Below, piece by piece: positions 20,976 to 31,817 of a DNA stretch of 64,000 nt; the first letter of the stretch is position 1, and every line of letters begins with the position of its first letter. Location of the stretch: contig NHNW01000039.1 in NCBI GenBank assembly GCA_002786025.1, positions 1 through 64,000 on the forward strand, given 5' to 3'. Under the pieces are notes generated by a model. The model had not been told where the DNA came from. It saw only the letters and a program-made list of their open reading frames with translations, and made no database searches. This stretch comes from Zasmidium citrigriseum (Eukaryota > Ascomycota > Dothideomycetes > Mycosphaerellales > Mycosphaerellaceae). The position numbers and the translations under genes are program-made.

Positions 20976-21632
20976 TTTGCCTGTTGTAATGGTAGAATCA
21001 ACCGGTCATCCAGGATCAGATTGTTGCGACCGCAATCGGTGTCCAGTCCAGGAGGTGGTGATATCAGGCGGACAACTTATCTCCTCCTGACAAGCCGGTT
21101 GTTCTGCCGCAGGATCACACGTAGACGCCACGCATTGGAATGCCGAAGGCTCGGGTTTCGTCGTCAAAGAAAGGGCCTTGGTAGGGAAAGTGGTGAAGAA
21201 GTCAAGAGGACATGGCGGCAGTTGATTGTCCCCGCGCAAGCAACAAGCGAGAAGATATCAGAAGGGCAAACAGGCAAGTGAGATTGGAGAGAGGAAGTTG
21301 GCCGTGGTCGCGAGTGGCCGAGATAGGAAGGATCAATGCCCGCCGCTTATCTCCGAAGCTCGGCATTGGTGGAGGAGGTGGTCAAGGGAGAAATAGGGGT
21401 CTTGTGAAGATATATCAATCGTGAAGAATTATGTCTCATTACTTCGTGAACTATCGTATACGAAAGTGTTTCGACCCCTGCTCGAAGACCTTGGAGAATC
21501 TAGGCTCATATGCCAGCCGTGCGACTTTCCAATCCTCAACCGTTTGCTGGTCAGGTACCAGTATGTCCATCACCAGGTACGTACCAAATTGGGCGTAAAG
21601 ACGAGGTGTCTTTCCCGCAACACCACAGACAA
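20976..21632. other. Intergenic, no gene seen
   Basis: It lies upstream of the MFS gene and downstream of Ctf18, both on the minus strand. Short frames only. Confidence 0.45.
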
Positions 21633-24034
21633 TCAAAGTCCCTTCATCAACTCCGACAGCGTGAGTGGCTTCCTCACCGCATTAGAATATCCTTCGTGAT
21701 AGCTCACCCAGACCGTGGGTGAGGCGTTCGTCGGGGCAGCCTTCTTCTGCGGTTCATGCACAGGAACAGCAACTGGCCGGCCGAAGAAGTCTTTCACGAC
21801 CCGCTTCTTCTGTGTGATCGGCTCTGCGGTCTTTGAGGGCTGCTGAGTCGCAGGCAGGACGCCGCCAAATCTGGATAATCTTGCTTCCTCGTTCATGCGA
21901 GCCTCCTCTTTCTTCCACTCCTGTTCAAGGACTTGCCGGACGGCATATCGCGTCTTTGCTGCAGAGGCTCCAGCAGTCTCGAAGGTGCACAGAGTGTCGA
22001 GCGGCGGCTCCATCCGGTATATCCATTGCTGAGGACCAAAGCTGCCTGCATCATCTGTGACCTTTACCCGATCGAATCGTACGCCACTTGCACCCATGGC
22101 GTTGACAGCCCTCTTCACAAGAGTCTGCTCTGAGGATTTTCGCACCGATGCTGTGCCTTTCTCCTTGCCGCTGCCTCCAACCACAATCGGGTTGATATTG
22201 GGGTTGAGCATTCGAAACAGAAATGGTTGCAGGTCGGTCGTAATGTCGGCAGTGGAACTGAACAGCCGGGTCAGGGGGAGTGACAGGGCGGACTGCAGTG
22301 CCTGAATGTGTGCGCTATTCTGCTTTTCCGCCTCGTGAGCAGCCCATGATGCGTTTGGGCCTGCGAATGGGTGAATCGTCTGCTGTTCATCCTCGTTCTC
22401 GGTCCCGGCCAGGTATTGAGCTCGCGCATTGGAAGCAAACAGATGATGGAATCCTAGGATTGGCGTGCTGAGATACGGCGCCAATTCCCACTCGCTGCTG
22501 CTGAAAACGGCGCTGGACAGTCGATCGTGGAAGTGTAGCCATTCATACGCAGCATCTGGTTTCGAAAGCATCGTGTCGTCCTGGAAAGGGTGTTCTGGGT
22601 ATGCAGAGAAGCAGTCCGTCATGATTCGATCGGTGTCGCCTTGCGTGTCAATGATCTCGCGAAGTCGCTGCGTGGCTACTCTTCTCTGGCCCTCCGCGAC
22701 GCCTTTGACCGAATTGATGCCATCTAACGCACTCGGTGCCTTGGCTGTGTGCTGCGGGAAGCCAGCGCCTTCTTTGAATACGCGTTCGACAATGTCCTTA
22801 GGTCCACCCCGTCCGAGACCTCTTGCAGCGCCACCGCCATGTTGAAGATCGCTCAGGACATTGTCCTCGACCCATTTCCGGGTCAGTCTTGTATCATCAC
22901 CACCGCTTGCTCGGAGTTTGCCAGCAACCCATTCTGCCACAACCAGAATGCCTCGCATGTCACCTTCGCCAGCTCCACTGCCATTGCGATCTTCTTTACG
23001 GTTGCTCACTCCCCATGTCGCTTCGCAAAGTCGTCGTACGCCATCACCATCGCATGGTATTCCTTCTTTCTGGAAAATGTTGTGTACCCTTGTCACCAGG
23101 CTCTGAACGGGCGGTTTGCGGACATGGATAACCTCAGCCATCGAGCTTTGCCGGAGTGGTCGTAAGGATGGGTGGTAGATGTCGTTGCACACAAGAATGA
23201 TCGGGCGTAGTAATCGGAAGCGGTCGCCTTTCTTCTTTCTGGCAGGCGCTTGCTGCAATGTCCCCAACGCGTTCGAGTTCTTCTGGTCCAACACAATGAG
23301 ATCAACGAGAGCCTTCATGAATCCTCCCTCACCTCCACTGCCAGTCACAACACCATCGACTTCGTCAACGATGACACATACTGGTTTTGCGGCTTTCTTG
23401 GCTCCGTTCGAGTTCTTGTTGTCGACGCCCTTCACGTTCTCGGTGCCAACCTGAGATTGTGTCAGCCGCTGTGTTGACGCTTTCACGTCCTCCCGCGCTT
23501 ACTTACCATATCTCGTATGCGCCCTTTCACAACACCACTACTCCTCTCATCACTCGCATTGATCTCTTGCACTTCATATCCCGCTTGCTTCGCACAGACG
23601 TGTGCCAACGTAGTCTTGCCAAGTCCCGGCGGTCCAGTGAGCATCAGCACCTTGCGATGTGGCTTCTCTTCGAACAAATTCTCTCCTTTGGTCTTCTTTG
23701 CTGGGCGATGCGAACCAGGGTACACGATTGGGTCCCATCTCTTGAGCCAATGCATAACATTTCGATGCGTCCTCTCGTCGCCGATCAGGTCGGTGAACTT
23801 CTTCGCTCTGTACTTTTCAGTCCATAGTAGAGACTGCTTTCGGGGAGCTTCTTTGGGAACGACAGGTTCCTCGTAGACAGGTCTCGGTATCGCGGCTTCT
23901 GCTTGAGCTTCCTCCAGGAGTTGGTGTATGTCGATGCCGTAGTAGTGTCGCTGAGCTTTGGCCGGGCGCTTCGAAGAGAGAATACTATTCCCAAAGTCCA
24001 TGTCGGCCTTCCTTTTCAGCGATATGTCGAGCAT
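21633..24034 (-). CDS. CTF18: Ctf18, large subunit of the alternative RFC clamp loader
   Basis: Two exons (intron 23451-23506) give 781 residues. Ctf18 replaces Rfc1 in a complex with Rfc2-5, Dcc1 and Ctf8 that loads PCNA and supports sister-chromatid cohesion and the replication checkpoint. Visible motifs are LWTEKYRAKKFTDLIGDE before the ATPase core, Walker A GPPGLGKTT at about 134-142, the sensor-like NASDERS, and Walker B VIVDEVDG just after the intron. The C-terminus (KDFFGRPV, then VWVSYHEGYSNAVRKPL) is the conserved tail that binds Dcc1-Ctf8. I choose the ATG at 24034 over any upstream extension because the sequence before it looks like a leader and has an A at -3. Confidence 0.92.
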
Positions 24035-24531
24035 TTTGGTGGTGGCCAATTGGGTATGTTCGTCTGGAGTGCAAGTTGGACGACGCGTTGAAGTCGCGAA
24101 GCGCGTTTCGGCTTCAATTGCCGAATTCCAAGACTTCTCCCGCCGACGCTCATTCACTCACCCACGCTAGCACGTGCGTGTGGAGATGGCACGCTTGACT
24201 CGCAGACGCTCTTGCATCGAATCTGGCAGTCTTCCCTCCCAAAGATGCGCATACAGCCCCCTTACTTCCGCTCACATGTACATGATTCTCCCCTACCGGC
24301 CTCATGGGCAGCATTCCTGAACCGAAGCCCAATCGCTCCCCTCCTTTCTCGAAGCGTCCTGCGCCTACCATCTATTCACGCGACTTCGCTTATGCGGACA
24401 ACGGACCCATCGTCGTCGTTCCTACGCGCATGGCACGCGCAGATATCCTGAAAGCCAGCGCAAAAGCCTACGCCGAGTACGTTGCGCCCTTAACACCCTG
24501 AACACCCTCCGCTCTCTTGTTCCCCGCCCCA
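24035..24531. promoter_or_regulatory. Divergent promoter region, Ctf18 / BTB gene
   Basis: This is the shared upstream region. It also holds a 65-codon plus-strand frame at 24304-24501 starting with ATG, with coding-like composition (SKRPAPTIYSRDFAYADNGP...). It could be an upstream exon of the BTB gene or a short upstream ORF, but I cannot place a good splice donor at its end. No other structure is evident. Confidence 0.35.
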
Positions 24532-25380
24532 ATGAGCGGTTCCAAGCACTTGGGTCACTCTGCACGGTTGCGCCTTCTCGAATTGGGCGGGAGATCGCCC
24601 AGCTACCAGGATTCTGTCGTGGATGAGGCTGAACATTTGCGTAAAAGGTTACTGTCCGGTCCAACAGTCGATATACTTGTTGGGCCGGAGAAGAAACATT
24701 GGAGCCTCCATCGCAACCTACTGTGCCACCATTCGTCCTACTTCGAGACCGAGTTCGGTGACCATGACGGGTCTGGGGAAAATGGCTTCAAGGACAATAC
24801 ACTAGAACTGCCTGATGACGATCCCAGTGGATTCGAATTGCTGGTGAAATGGCTATACCAAGGGCAGCTGGAGGACGCTTCCCAGCTTTCAGAAGAGGCG
24901 AAATACGAATATGCCGTTGCCTGTCACAAGCTCTATCTCCTATGCGACAAGTTCGATATTCACCGACTGAAGGACATCTCAATGGATCAGTATCGTCGCA
25001 GTCTCAACGAGTGCCAACTGGTGCCTGACGCAGAGGAAATCAACGAGATCTATCGTGCCTCGCCGGTTGGCTCTCCCTTCAGGAAGCTCATGATCAGGAT
25101 CGCTGCGAGACAGATCATGGATCCTGAGATTGACAGAGATGCTGAGTCTTACAGGAGGTGTTTCGAGAACAATCCCGACTTTGCCGTGGAAATGGTCAAC
25201 GCCATTCGATATATGAGTGGCGGCATCCTGTTCGACGATCCTACGTATGGCGATTTCTGCGAATATCACGATCATGGCGATGTGTCTGGCTGTCAATCCC
25301 AGGGGAAAGGCAAGGCCAGAGCCAATGGCAAGGCACGCATAGTGAACGGACAAGGTCAGAGAATTCAAGGGGCAGGATGA
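24532..25380 (+). CDS. BTB/POZ-domain protein
   Basis: The frame encodes 282 residues. A BTB/POZ dimerisation domain lies at about 42-150: SGPTVDILVGPEKKHWSLHR, then CHHSSYFE, LELPDDDPSGFELLVKWLYQ and a helical end containing KLYLLCDKFD. The following helical part (about 150-240) resembles the C-terminal region of fungal BTB proteins used as adaptors, often for Cul3 ligases. The end is basic and Gly/Lys-rich. A possible GT...AG intron (25355-25412) would remove the stop and join it in frame to the next ORF, only 40 nt away. I list them separately because the intron has no clear branch site. The true N-terminus is also uncertain; the first ATG is at 24532. Confidence 0.75.
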   Translation: MSGSKHLGHSARLRLLELGGRSPSYQDSVVDEAEHLRKRLLSGPTVDILVGPEKKHWSLHRNLLCHHSSYFETEFGDHDGSGENGFKDNTLELPDDDPSGFELLVKWLYQGQLEDASQLSEEAKYEYAVACHKLYLLCDKFDIHRLKDISMDQYRRSLNECQLVPDAEEINEIYRASPVGSPFRKLMIRIAARQIMDPEIDRDAESYRRCFENNPDFAVEMVNAIRYMSGGILFDDPTYGDFCEYHDHGDVSGCQSQGKGKARANGKARIVNGQGQRIQGAG

Positions 25381-25420
25381 ACAGCTGGGATACAAATGCT
25401 CATGGTTTGAAGGTCCACCG

Positions 25421-26491
25421 ATGACTCTCGGCGCCCAGCAGGAATACATATCCATTCCTCTGTTGGCAGAGCTTTCATCTGAAAGACGCACCCCACGGAA
25501 ATTGAACACGCCTTCTGCCTCGCCAGCAGCTTCGAAGAAAACCATACCGACTGCCAATGATATTCTCAACGGAACGCCAGATAGAGGGATGGCACGCACA
25601 CCAGCAGCAAATTCTGGTCAACGACGGCATCCGGTACAGAATGGTGTCTCGACTCATTTTCAGGCTAATTCTCCCTCTCCAGCGCCCAGGAGTCTGCCAA
25701 CCAAGCTGGAGAGACGGGCACCAGTAAACGTTACTCCTGGAGAGAACCAGAGACCTTCGCCTCTCATATCGAGAAGCGCTCCAAACAGAGATTCGTCTTT
25801 TAGCAGCGTGCAATCGCCCTTTGATACCATTGGCAAGGACCCAATCGCCCTCAAGGGCGCAACACTGCGAATACTGGCGCCAAGACACAATGACATCGCA
25901 CCAAATCCGACCGAGCCGTCTCCGCTGGTATCGAGGAGCGTGCAACGAATACCGATCATCACGATGAACGGGAATGGTCTACTGCCACCTATCGTGTCAC
26001 CTACTCCTCACCAATCAACGCCAAACGGTCACTCCGGCATGAAGTTGACCGCGCAGCGTGTGAAAAGGATACCACATCGACCTCGGCCGGGGATCAATGG
26101 GCGATCCGTTGCGAGTGCACGGTCGATAGTGAGCACCGATATCGATGCTCAAAGTACGGCTTCGTCACGGTCACGGAAACGCAAGCTCGAAGAACGAACG
26201 CCGCACAGACCGAAAACGAGGACCGCCAATGATGCCTCGAATCACAACAACGATCGACCCGCCAACACATCCACCTACCGGTGGACTAGCACCAACGCTC
26301 CTAGCAGTCGTTCTGTTAGCGTCGCGAGTGGTCCTAGAAAGCTGAACCGCATCAGCAGCGTCGCGAAGCAGCCGAACGGCACTCGAGGTGCGACAAGTGT
26401 CGACTCGCGAAAAGCCACCAGCAGCAATACCTCAAGATCCACGAGCGGCCAGAAAAGCCAACCTCCAAAATTTCCAACGGGAATCGTATAG
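25421..26491 (+). CDS. Basic disordered protein, possibly the C-terminal exon of the BTB gene
   Basis: This 356-codon frame is Ser/Pro/Arg/Thr-rich, basic and without an ordered domain. It contains clustered basic stretches (RVKRIPHRPRPG, SRSRKRKLEERTPHRPK) that look like nuclear localisation signals, and several R-x-P-S/T-P contexts. The 40-nt gap to the BTB stop is too short for an independent promoter in this genome, where genes on the same strand are usually hundreds of bases apart. A shared transcript with the BTB domain, spliced at 25355-25412, is therefore likely. No function can be assigned. Confidence 0.55.
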   Translation: MTLGAQQEYISIPLLAELSSERRTPRKLNTPSASPAASKKTIPTANDILNGTPDRGMARTPAANSGQRRHPVQNGVSTHFQANSPSPAPRSLPTKLERRAPVNVTPGENQRPSPLISRSAPNRDSSFSSVQSPFDTIGKDPIALKGATLRILAPRHNDIAPNPTEPSPLVSRSVQRIPIITMNGNGLLPPIVSPTPHQSTPNGHSGMKLTAQRVKRIPHRPRPGINGRSVASARSIVSTDIDAQSTASSRSRKRKLEERTPHRPKTRTANDASNHNNDRPANTSTYRWTSTNAPSSRSVSVASGPRKLNRISSVAKQPNGTRGATSVDSRKATSSNTSRSTSGQKSQPPKFPTGIV

Positions 26492-26977
26492 AAAAGGAGC
26501 AACTCAGAGTCGACAAGGAATGATCACGAGCTAGAGCCATCTACGGAATCATGAAGATATGAAAACTACAAAAATCTATCGAGTACCTAGGTATACAGAA
26601 CCATATGACGACAGACGTCTTAGCAACCTTTCTCCCGGCCGCACCCTAGGAGAAACACCATTCTACCTGACTAATCCAGAGTGCATCGTTCGTCGTCCAT
26701 CAAAGTGCGGCTCTCGATCGAATGGCCAGCGATCGAATAGTGCCTTCCATGTTGGGTAAGAGGAGGGGTCATTCCATCTACCCCGCTAAAGTGAAATGAC
26801 TTCACAGGAGGGCTCTAGTGTTAATCGAGCTCCCAGAGATTTGGATTCCAAGGGCTTTCCTCCGGCTGGCCTTCTATAAGAGGTGTGTGTGTAAGTTGGT
26901 TCCTTTGCTGTCTCAATTTTCACCCTCCTCTTTCATATTCATCTTTCTGTTTTCAAGTTTGCAGAGAAGAACGCATC
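26492..26977 (+). promoter_or_regulatory. Upstream region of the GST gene with TATA-like box
   Basis: TATAAG at 26875-26880 lies about 98 nt before the GST start, followed by pyrimidine-rich sequence typical of a fungal leader. Nothing coding is seen in the rest. Confidence 0.4.
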
Positions 26978-27807
26978 ATGGAAGCCGTTAAGCAAGCCAT
27001 TGGCATGGGCGTCAAGCCCGAGAAGCCGATCAAGTTGTACTCTCATCCAGGCGTATGTCTGCACCAATCTCGGCACCACAGCAACGAAAGAATGACCGTG
27101 ATATAGGGTCCCAACCCATGGAAAGTCGCCATCATCATGTCCGAGCTCGGCGTCCCCTACACCAGCGAAATCATGGACTTCGCCCAACTCAAGCAAGAGC
27201 CCTTCGAATCTCAATTCCCCGTGTGTCTACCAATTTCCAGTCCGTCCACCGACTCAACTAACACGTGGTTCAGAACGGCCGCGTCCCCGCCATCGAAGAT
27301 CCCAACACCGGAATCAAACTCTGGGAATCCGGCGCCATAATCGAATACCTCCTCGAAACCTACGACCCATCCCACAGCCTCTCCTCCACCACCTTCCCGC
27401 AAAAATTCGAAGAAAAGTGTTGGCTACACTTCCAAATGTCCGGCCAAGGGCCCTACTTCGGCCAACGCGCCTGGTTCGTGCTCTACCACCCGGAAAAGAA
27501 CCTTACCTCCTGTTTGGACCGCTACGGAAACGAGATCCGCAGAGTGTTGGGGGTTATCAATGCGCATTTGAAGAAGAACAAGACGCAGTTTCTTGTGGGG
27601 GATCGTGTGAGTTATGCAGATTTGGCGTTTGTGCCCTGGCATTGGTTGTTGCTCTATCAGCCGAATATTATGGGGGAGGATTTTGCGAAGGAGTGGGAGA
27701 GGGATTATCCAGAGTGTTGGGCTTGGAACCAGGGGTTGCAGGCTAGGCCGGCGGTTAAGAAGTGTCGGGAGGAGAGGTTGGAGGCTATTCAGGCGAGTAA
27801 GCATTAA
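26978..27807 (+). CDS. Glutathione S-transferase, Ure2/GST-theta-like
   Basis: Three exons (introns 27053-27106 and 27221-27273, the second with a CTAAC branch) give 240 residues. The enzyme conjugates glutathione to electrophiles in the cytosol. The N-terminal thioredoxin-like half has KLYSHPGGPNPWKVAIIMSE, NGRVPAIEDPNTGIKLWESG with the cis-proline and the E-S pair that holds the glutathione gamma-glutamyl group, then IIEYL. The C-terminal helical half has FLVGDRVSYADLAFVPW, the N-capping box of GSTs. It lacks the N-terminal prion domain of yeast Ure2. Its stop is 82 nt from that of the convergent lipase. Confidence 0.92.
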
Positions 27808-27889
27808 GCAGGCGAGAAGTATGTGAGGCGGTGGAATGGGAAAGGACTTTGGGAATCGTCATTCGTTTCGATATTGTAGCTTCGCGGTC

Positions 27890-29038
27890 CTACTGAGCAT
27901 ACGCTGCAATTGCTGGCTCGGCGTGGAGCTTTGCTGTTCCCAGCCTATCGATGGTTAGCTAAGATCCCAGGAATCAAATACGTAGAGTACTCACAAGAAT
28001 CCCTTGACCAAGTTCTCTAGAAGCGACTGCAAGTCCTTAGCCAGCGAGACGTTCATGCCCTTAGCAGTGATACGGAGGCAAATGCTGAACATGTTCCGCC
28101 GCACACGAGAGAGACTGGCAACACCATCGTTGTTCAGTGCGTCCAGAGCAAGGGCGTATGCAGCGGACGAGATGGTCATCGTAACGTGGTTCGTGGGTCG
28201 GAGTGGACAGAGGCTTTGAACAGAGATGACTGTTGCGCCTGGAAGCTGTGCGTTGTTTGACGCTGGGACGACGACGCCGTCGAACTGGGAGATTTCAGTA
28301 CAAGTGCCCATGATATCGAGACATCTTGGCTCACCTGGGTCCATATCGTCGTGGTCGGGACGTGGATCGTAAAGTCGTTAGAGTGCAAAGCATCGTAGTA
28401 GTGGCTACCAGCACTCTGCTGCCACATCGAAGCTTGACAAAGACCTCCTTCGCAGATATCGGAGAGCAAGCTGGAACTACCAAGAAGGTCGATACCGGCG
28501 AAATCAGGTGAGAGGGCTACGAAAGCGCGGGTCACGTTGCGAGTCGATGGCCAGAATTGAAGGGCCCATTGTGTGTTGGGGCCGCCTTGACTATGGCTGA
28601 TCACGGCGGGCTGTTGGCCACCAGACAGCTGGGCGAGATAGTGAAGGTTGTATGCGACGTATTCGGCGTTGACTTGCATGTCGCCCATAGAACGGTTGGC
28701 TGGAGATTGTCAGTCGACTTCGAATTCGCATTGAGCGGTCTGCACCTACGGATTGTGACATAGCATCCAGTGTATCCATTGGCAAGCAGAGCTGGCACGT
28801 ATCCATCACCCCAAGACTCATCGCCGGTGGTCGCAGTTCCATGAACGAGCAAGACTGGCGGAGAGTCTTCGGTCGGATTGCCGTTAGGGCAGGTCAAAGA
28901 CGCGGCCAAGTCATCGGAAGAGACAGTAAACGGAGCATCGCCGTCGAAGGTGAAGTCAGGAGCTCCGCGCTTGCTGTTGACAGGTGAAGCGAGGGTACGA
29001 ACAGAAAGCAAAAGAAGTAGAATCTCAAATGGAGACAT
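27890..29038 (-). CDS. Secreted lipase, Candida antarctica lipase B-like
   Basis: Four exons (introns 28700-28749, 28285-28334 and 27945-27994, each 50 nt) give 332 residues. A signal peptide (MSPFEILLLLLSVRTLAS) is followed by a Lys-Arg at 23-24, a likely Kex2 propeptide site. The alpha/beta-hydrolase core has LLVHGTATTGDESWGDGY (oxyanion strand), IPNRSMGDMQVNAEYVAY, and the nucleophile elbow SHSQGGPNTQWAL with Ser in S-H-S-Q-G. FDGVVVPASNN supplies the acid residue and TNHVTM the histidine. This order matches CALB-type lipases. The last short exon (LLGTAKLHAEPAIAAYAQ) was chosen because it gives a family-like ending; without splicing the frame stops at 27991. Confidence 0.82.
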
Positions 29039-30013
29039 GGCCGAAACGAGCGGTGGCTGATAGTGAGCGAATGTCAACGGCTGTCAAAGCCCAAGAACGA
29101 AACAACAAGAAGCAGACCCCAGGTCTTGGGTTGGTATGAAGATCGTTACCAGGTGTCCGTGAGGACACTAATGTATGCTCGAGAGGAAGAAACAACGTCC
29201 CTGACCCCGACCACGAGGCTGCTTCCTCCAGCGATATCACAAAGTCAATTCCTATGGCAGGAACTGAGCTTTGCATGCCGCGAACCGCAGGTACATCGAT
29301 ACACGACTGTTAATGGACAGCTTGGCAGCCGCCAAAACACTTGATCAATGCAAGGAGGACGCCATGTTTGCCCGGACAGGAAGGCATTTGAACTGTCGCG
29401 AGTCGCACCATCATTTTGGGCTGGACCTTTCCATTGAGTCAACAGTTCTTGGACAGAGTATTGGACTGCGGCGATGGGTGCTTCATTTTAGCTGCGGTGC
29501 TGCCGGCGCTTGGTAGTGGTGAGTTTGCGGATGGGTGCAGTTCATTCGAATTCAGGGAGCGAATGAGGTTGGGGAAGTCGCGTTTTGATGTCGCCTCGGC
29601 CGGGAAGCTGCAGGGTTCCGGGCCGTGAGAAGGAAGGCAAGTGCCAGGGCAAGAAGTCGTGGCGAGGAACGAAAGCAGTCTATTCTCCGAGCAGCGATAC
29701 TTTCGGCGGGCATTCACAGTTGTCTGAGCTCTGTGAAATATGCCGTCACGAGGAGCAGAAAGACGTGAGGTTCGTCGGATTGGTCTAGAAGCTGCCTCGC
29801 CGTCGTGGAGTTGGGGAAACCACGACTTCCGCCGGCTCCTTCCTCGTTGGGCCTAGCGTCGGCAGATACTTTCACGTGCGAGTCAACCCCACTCTCACCA
29901 AGAAGCTGACCTCTTCCCTTCTTCCCTCTGGTCAGACAGCAGAACTCAAGCACGAGCACACATCACACCAACACTTCATCAAACGACTCACCTCAATCCA
30001 AGCAATCACCAAG
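29039..30013. other. Divergent intergenic region, no gene seen
   Basis: It separates the lipase start from the small metallothionein-like gene and should contain both promoters. Overlapping short frames do not look coding. Confidence 0.45.
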
Positions 30014-30154
30014 ATGCATCCCACATGTGAGTCGATCCTGCAACTACAGCGGGGTATCGGCCACAAGCTTATCAAGAACGCAGGTCCAAAGTGCGGTGTG
30101 AGCGTGTCCGGCGGAAAGACATGCGGTTCGTGCGGCGCGTCGTGCCCCGTGTAG
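30014..30154 (+). CDS. Metallothionein-like 27-residue Cys-rich peptide (spliced)
   Basis: Exon 1 (30014-30026) and exon 2 (30084-30154) flank a 57-nt intron with a GTGAGT donor and a GCAG acceptor. The product has only 27 residues, beginning MHPTCPKCG and ending TCGSCGASCPV. Five cysteines (5, 8, 18, 21, 25) lie in CxxC spacing and there are no aromatic residues, as expected of a fungal copper- or zinc-binding metallothionein. The intron length is divisible by three and contains no stop, so an unspliced transcript would encode a 46-residue form with an insert between the first two cysteines. It is too short for standard gene prediction. Metal binding is inferred from composition alone. Confidence 0.6.
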   Translation: MHPTCESILQLQRGIGHKLIKNAGPKCGVSVSGGKTCGSCGASCPV

Positions 30155-31601
30155 GTGATCAACGACGGTACATATCGAACGAGATCTCCGAGGATGCCGA
30201 TGCAAAAGACTGACGGGCCGGTAGGACGGACGCCGATACGATGTCGAGGTGTGTTTACGAAGCGACGAAGTGAGAATGTGAGAGGCAAAGAGGTTATGAG
30301 ACCATGATTGATGAGGTGATGTGGTGACGAAGAGATGAGGTGAAGAGCAGAAAGAAGATGTGACTATAACGGCCCGTGCGCATAAGCGACCATCACGGTC
30401 ATTGAACGACTGCTCGTGCCACGATCTCTACCTTTCTTTGCTTCGTGAAGCCATCAACAGCTGGAGTAGTTCAGTCTCTCGCCCTCCTCTTCGAGACAGG
30501 TCTTGTAAAATCCGACAACGCACTTCATTCACTCCACTCGCTTTAGCCAACATCGCAAGGTCAACTAACTCCAAGCCCGACTTCATTCCATGGAAGCCAG
30601 CTCGTCCGCAAACCGAGAAATAACGAACTTGACAACTGTCTCATTGACACCGATCAAAAAGCTGAAACCTCCCGTCGACTGGAAGCAGCAACTCGGCCCA
30701 CATAAGCCACCCCCGAAAGCATCGGTAACCCTGTCAACCTATTCAATACCGAACCCATCGGCCCGAGGAGACAGATATCACAACTCACTTTTTCTCGGTC
30801 CGCGTTGAAGTGATTGGACCACGTATCCCTCAACTAAAGGAAAAATTGAAGAAGCCGCAGTCGATGCCGGCAAATCTTCTTCCGCGAGCCTATTCGAGTA
30901 ATTGCATACTTTGATCGGTGTGCACGAGTAGTTCCGGGGTTCTCGGGAAATAATCTTATGTCGTAGATGTTCTCGGCGCCATATCATCCTGCAGCGCGTC
31001 AGTCGAATCTTGGATGAGAGGTGATCTCATGCAGAGCCGCATCATCACAAGGATTCGGCGTCTGGGTGATGCATCCGGGATCCAGACCGTTGGGACCTCA
31101 CCGCATGTGATGGATGAGAGTCTGTCAATGATGAAGCAGTCGTATTCTTCCTGTTTCCTTCTAGCTTTACGGCTATCGCAGCCATCTCATATCTGCTTCT
31201 GGTAACAAGCGCATTACTGTTGTCGTAGTAAAGCCATTAGCGTAGTAGGAAAATTCCTCGCATGTGTCCTCGCGGACGGCCGTCTTTCTTCCCTGCTCCC
31301 TGAATCGATCCATTTTTTCCGCATGGCAGTCACCCTGTCTGCCTCCCACTGCAATTCCTCTAAACTCCGTTTCAAATCTCCCCACGAGGGCGTAGAAGTC
31401 TATCCCATCCCATCAACTTTCCTTTCCCCTTTGCCGTGACTCCTCGCTAGAGTAACGTAACGCTGCAAAATAGCCTCATGGACCCAAAGTGATGACCTGA
31501 ACGCCGTAGATGAAGACATTTCCAGTAACGAAATCGTAATGAGGCTCTGCACATCATTAGCATGTGAAGAATGTTGATGCTCGTGGGTGAAATGGTCGCA
31601 C
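30155..31601. other. Intergenic, no convincing gene
   Basis: Several short frames occur (for example a 72-codon plus-strand frame at 30590) but none has a recognisable motif or sensible splice partners. No tRNA-like structure was noticed. Confidence 0.4.
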
Positions 31602-31769
31602 CTATTTCGCCTTTGCGGTGCAGGGACGACAAGTCTTCAGCTTGCATTTGGCGCACTCGAAGATGAACCAGTGTGGACCCGAATGGCACATGTTGCAATT
31701 CCAGAGGATGAGAGTGGTGTCTGACTTGATCATCTTGAAGTTGTGTTCGCACTTGCCCGGCTTTGCCAT
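31602..31769 (-). CDS. Small CxxC-rich protein, likely zinc-binding
   Basis: This 55-residue minus-strand frame (ATG at 31769, TAG at 31602) has seven cysteines and nearby histidines: Cys7-x-His9, Cys25-x-x-Cys28, Cys39-x-x-Cys42 and Cys47-x-x-Cys50, plus His29 and His33. The core IKSDTTLILWNCNMCHSG, then WFIFECAKC, looks like a treble-clef or zinc-ribbon-type small domain, and similar short proteins occur in many ascomycetes (from memory, not checked). A GT...AG intron (31770-31817, CTAAC branch, GTCAGT donor) ends exactly at the A of the ATG, so the leader is probably spliced. Function is unknown. Confidence 0.6.
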   Translation of the reverse strand: MAKPGKCEHNFKMIKSDTTLILWNCNMCHSGPHWFIFECAKCKLKTCRPCTAKAK

Positions 31770-31817
31770 CTTGAAATATGTTAGTGAAGGACACGAAGAC
31801 AGGAGAGAAGTACTGAC

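Noticed and set aside
30590..30808. 72-codon plus-strand ORF between the two small Cys-rich genes
   Set aside because: Composition is not distinctive and there is no motif, promoter or splice support.
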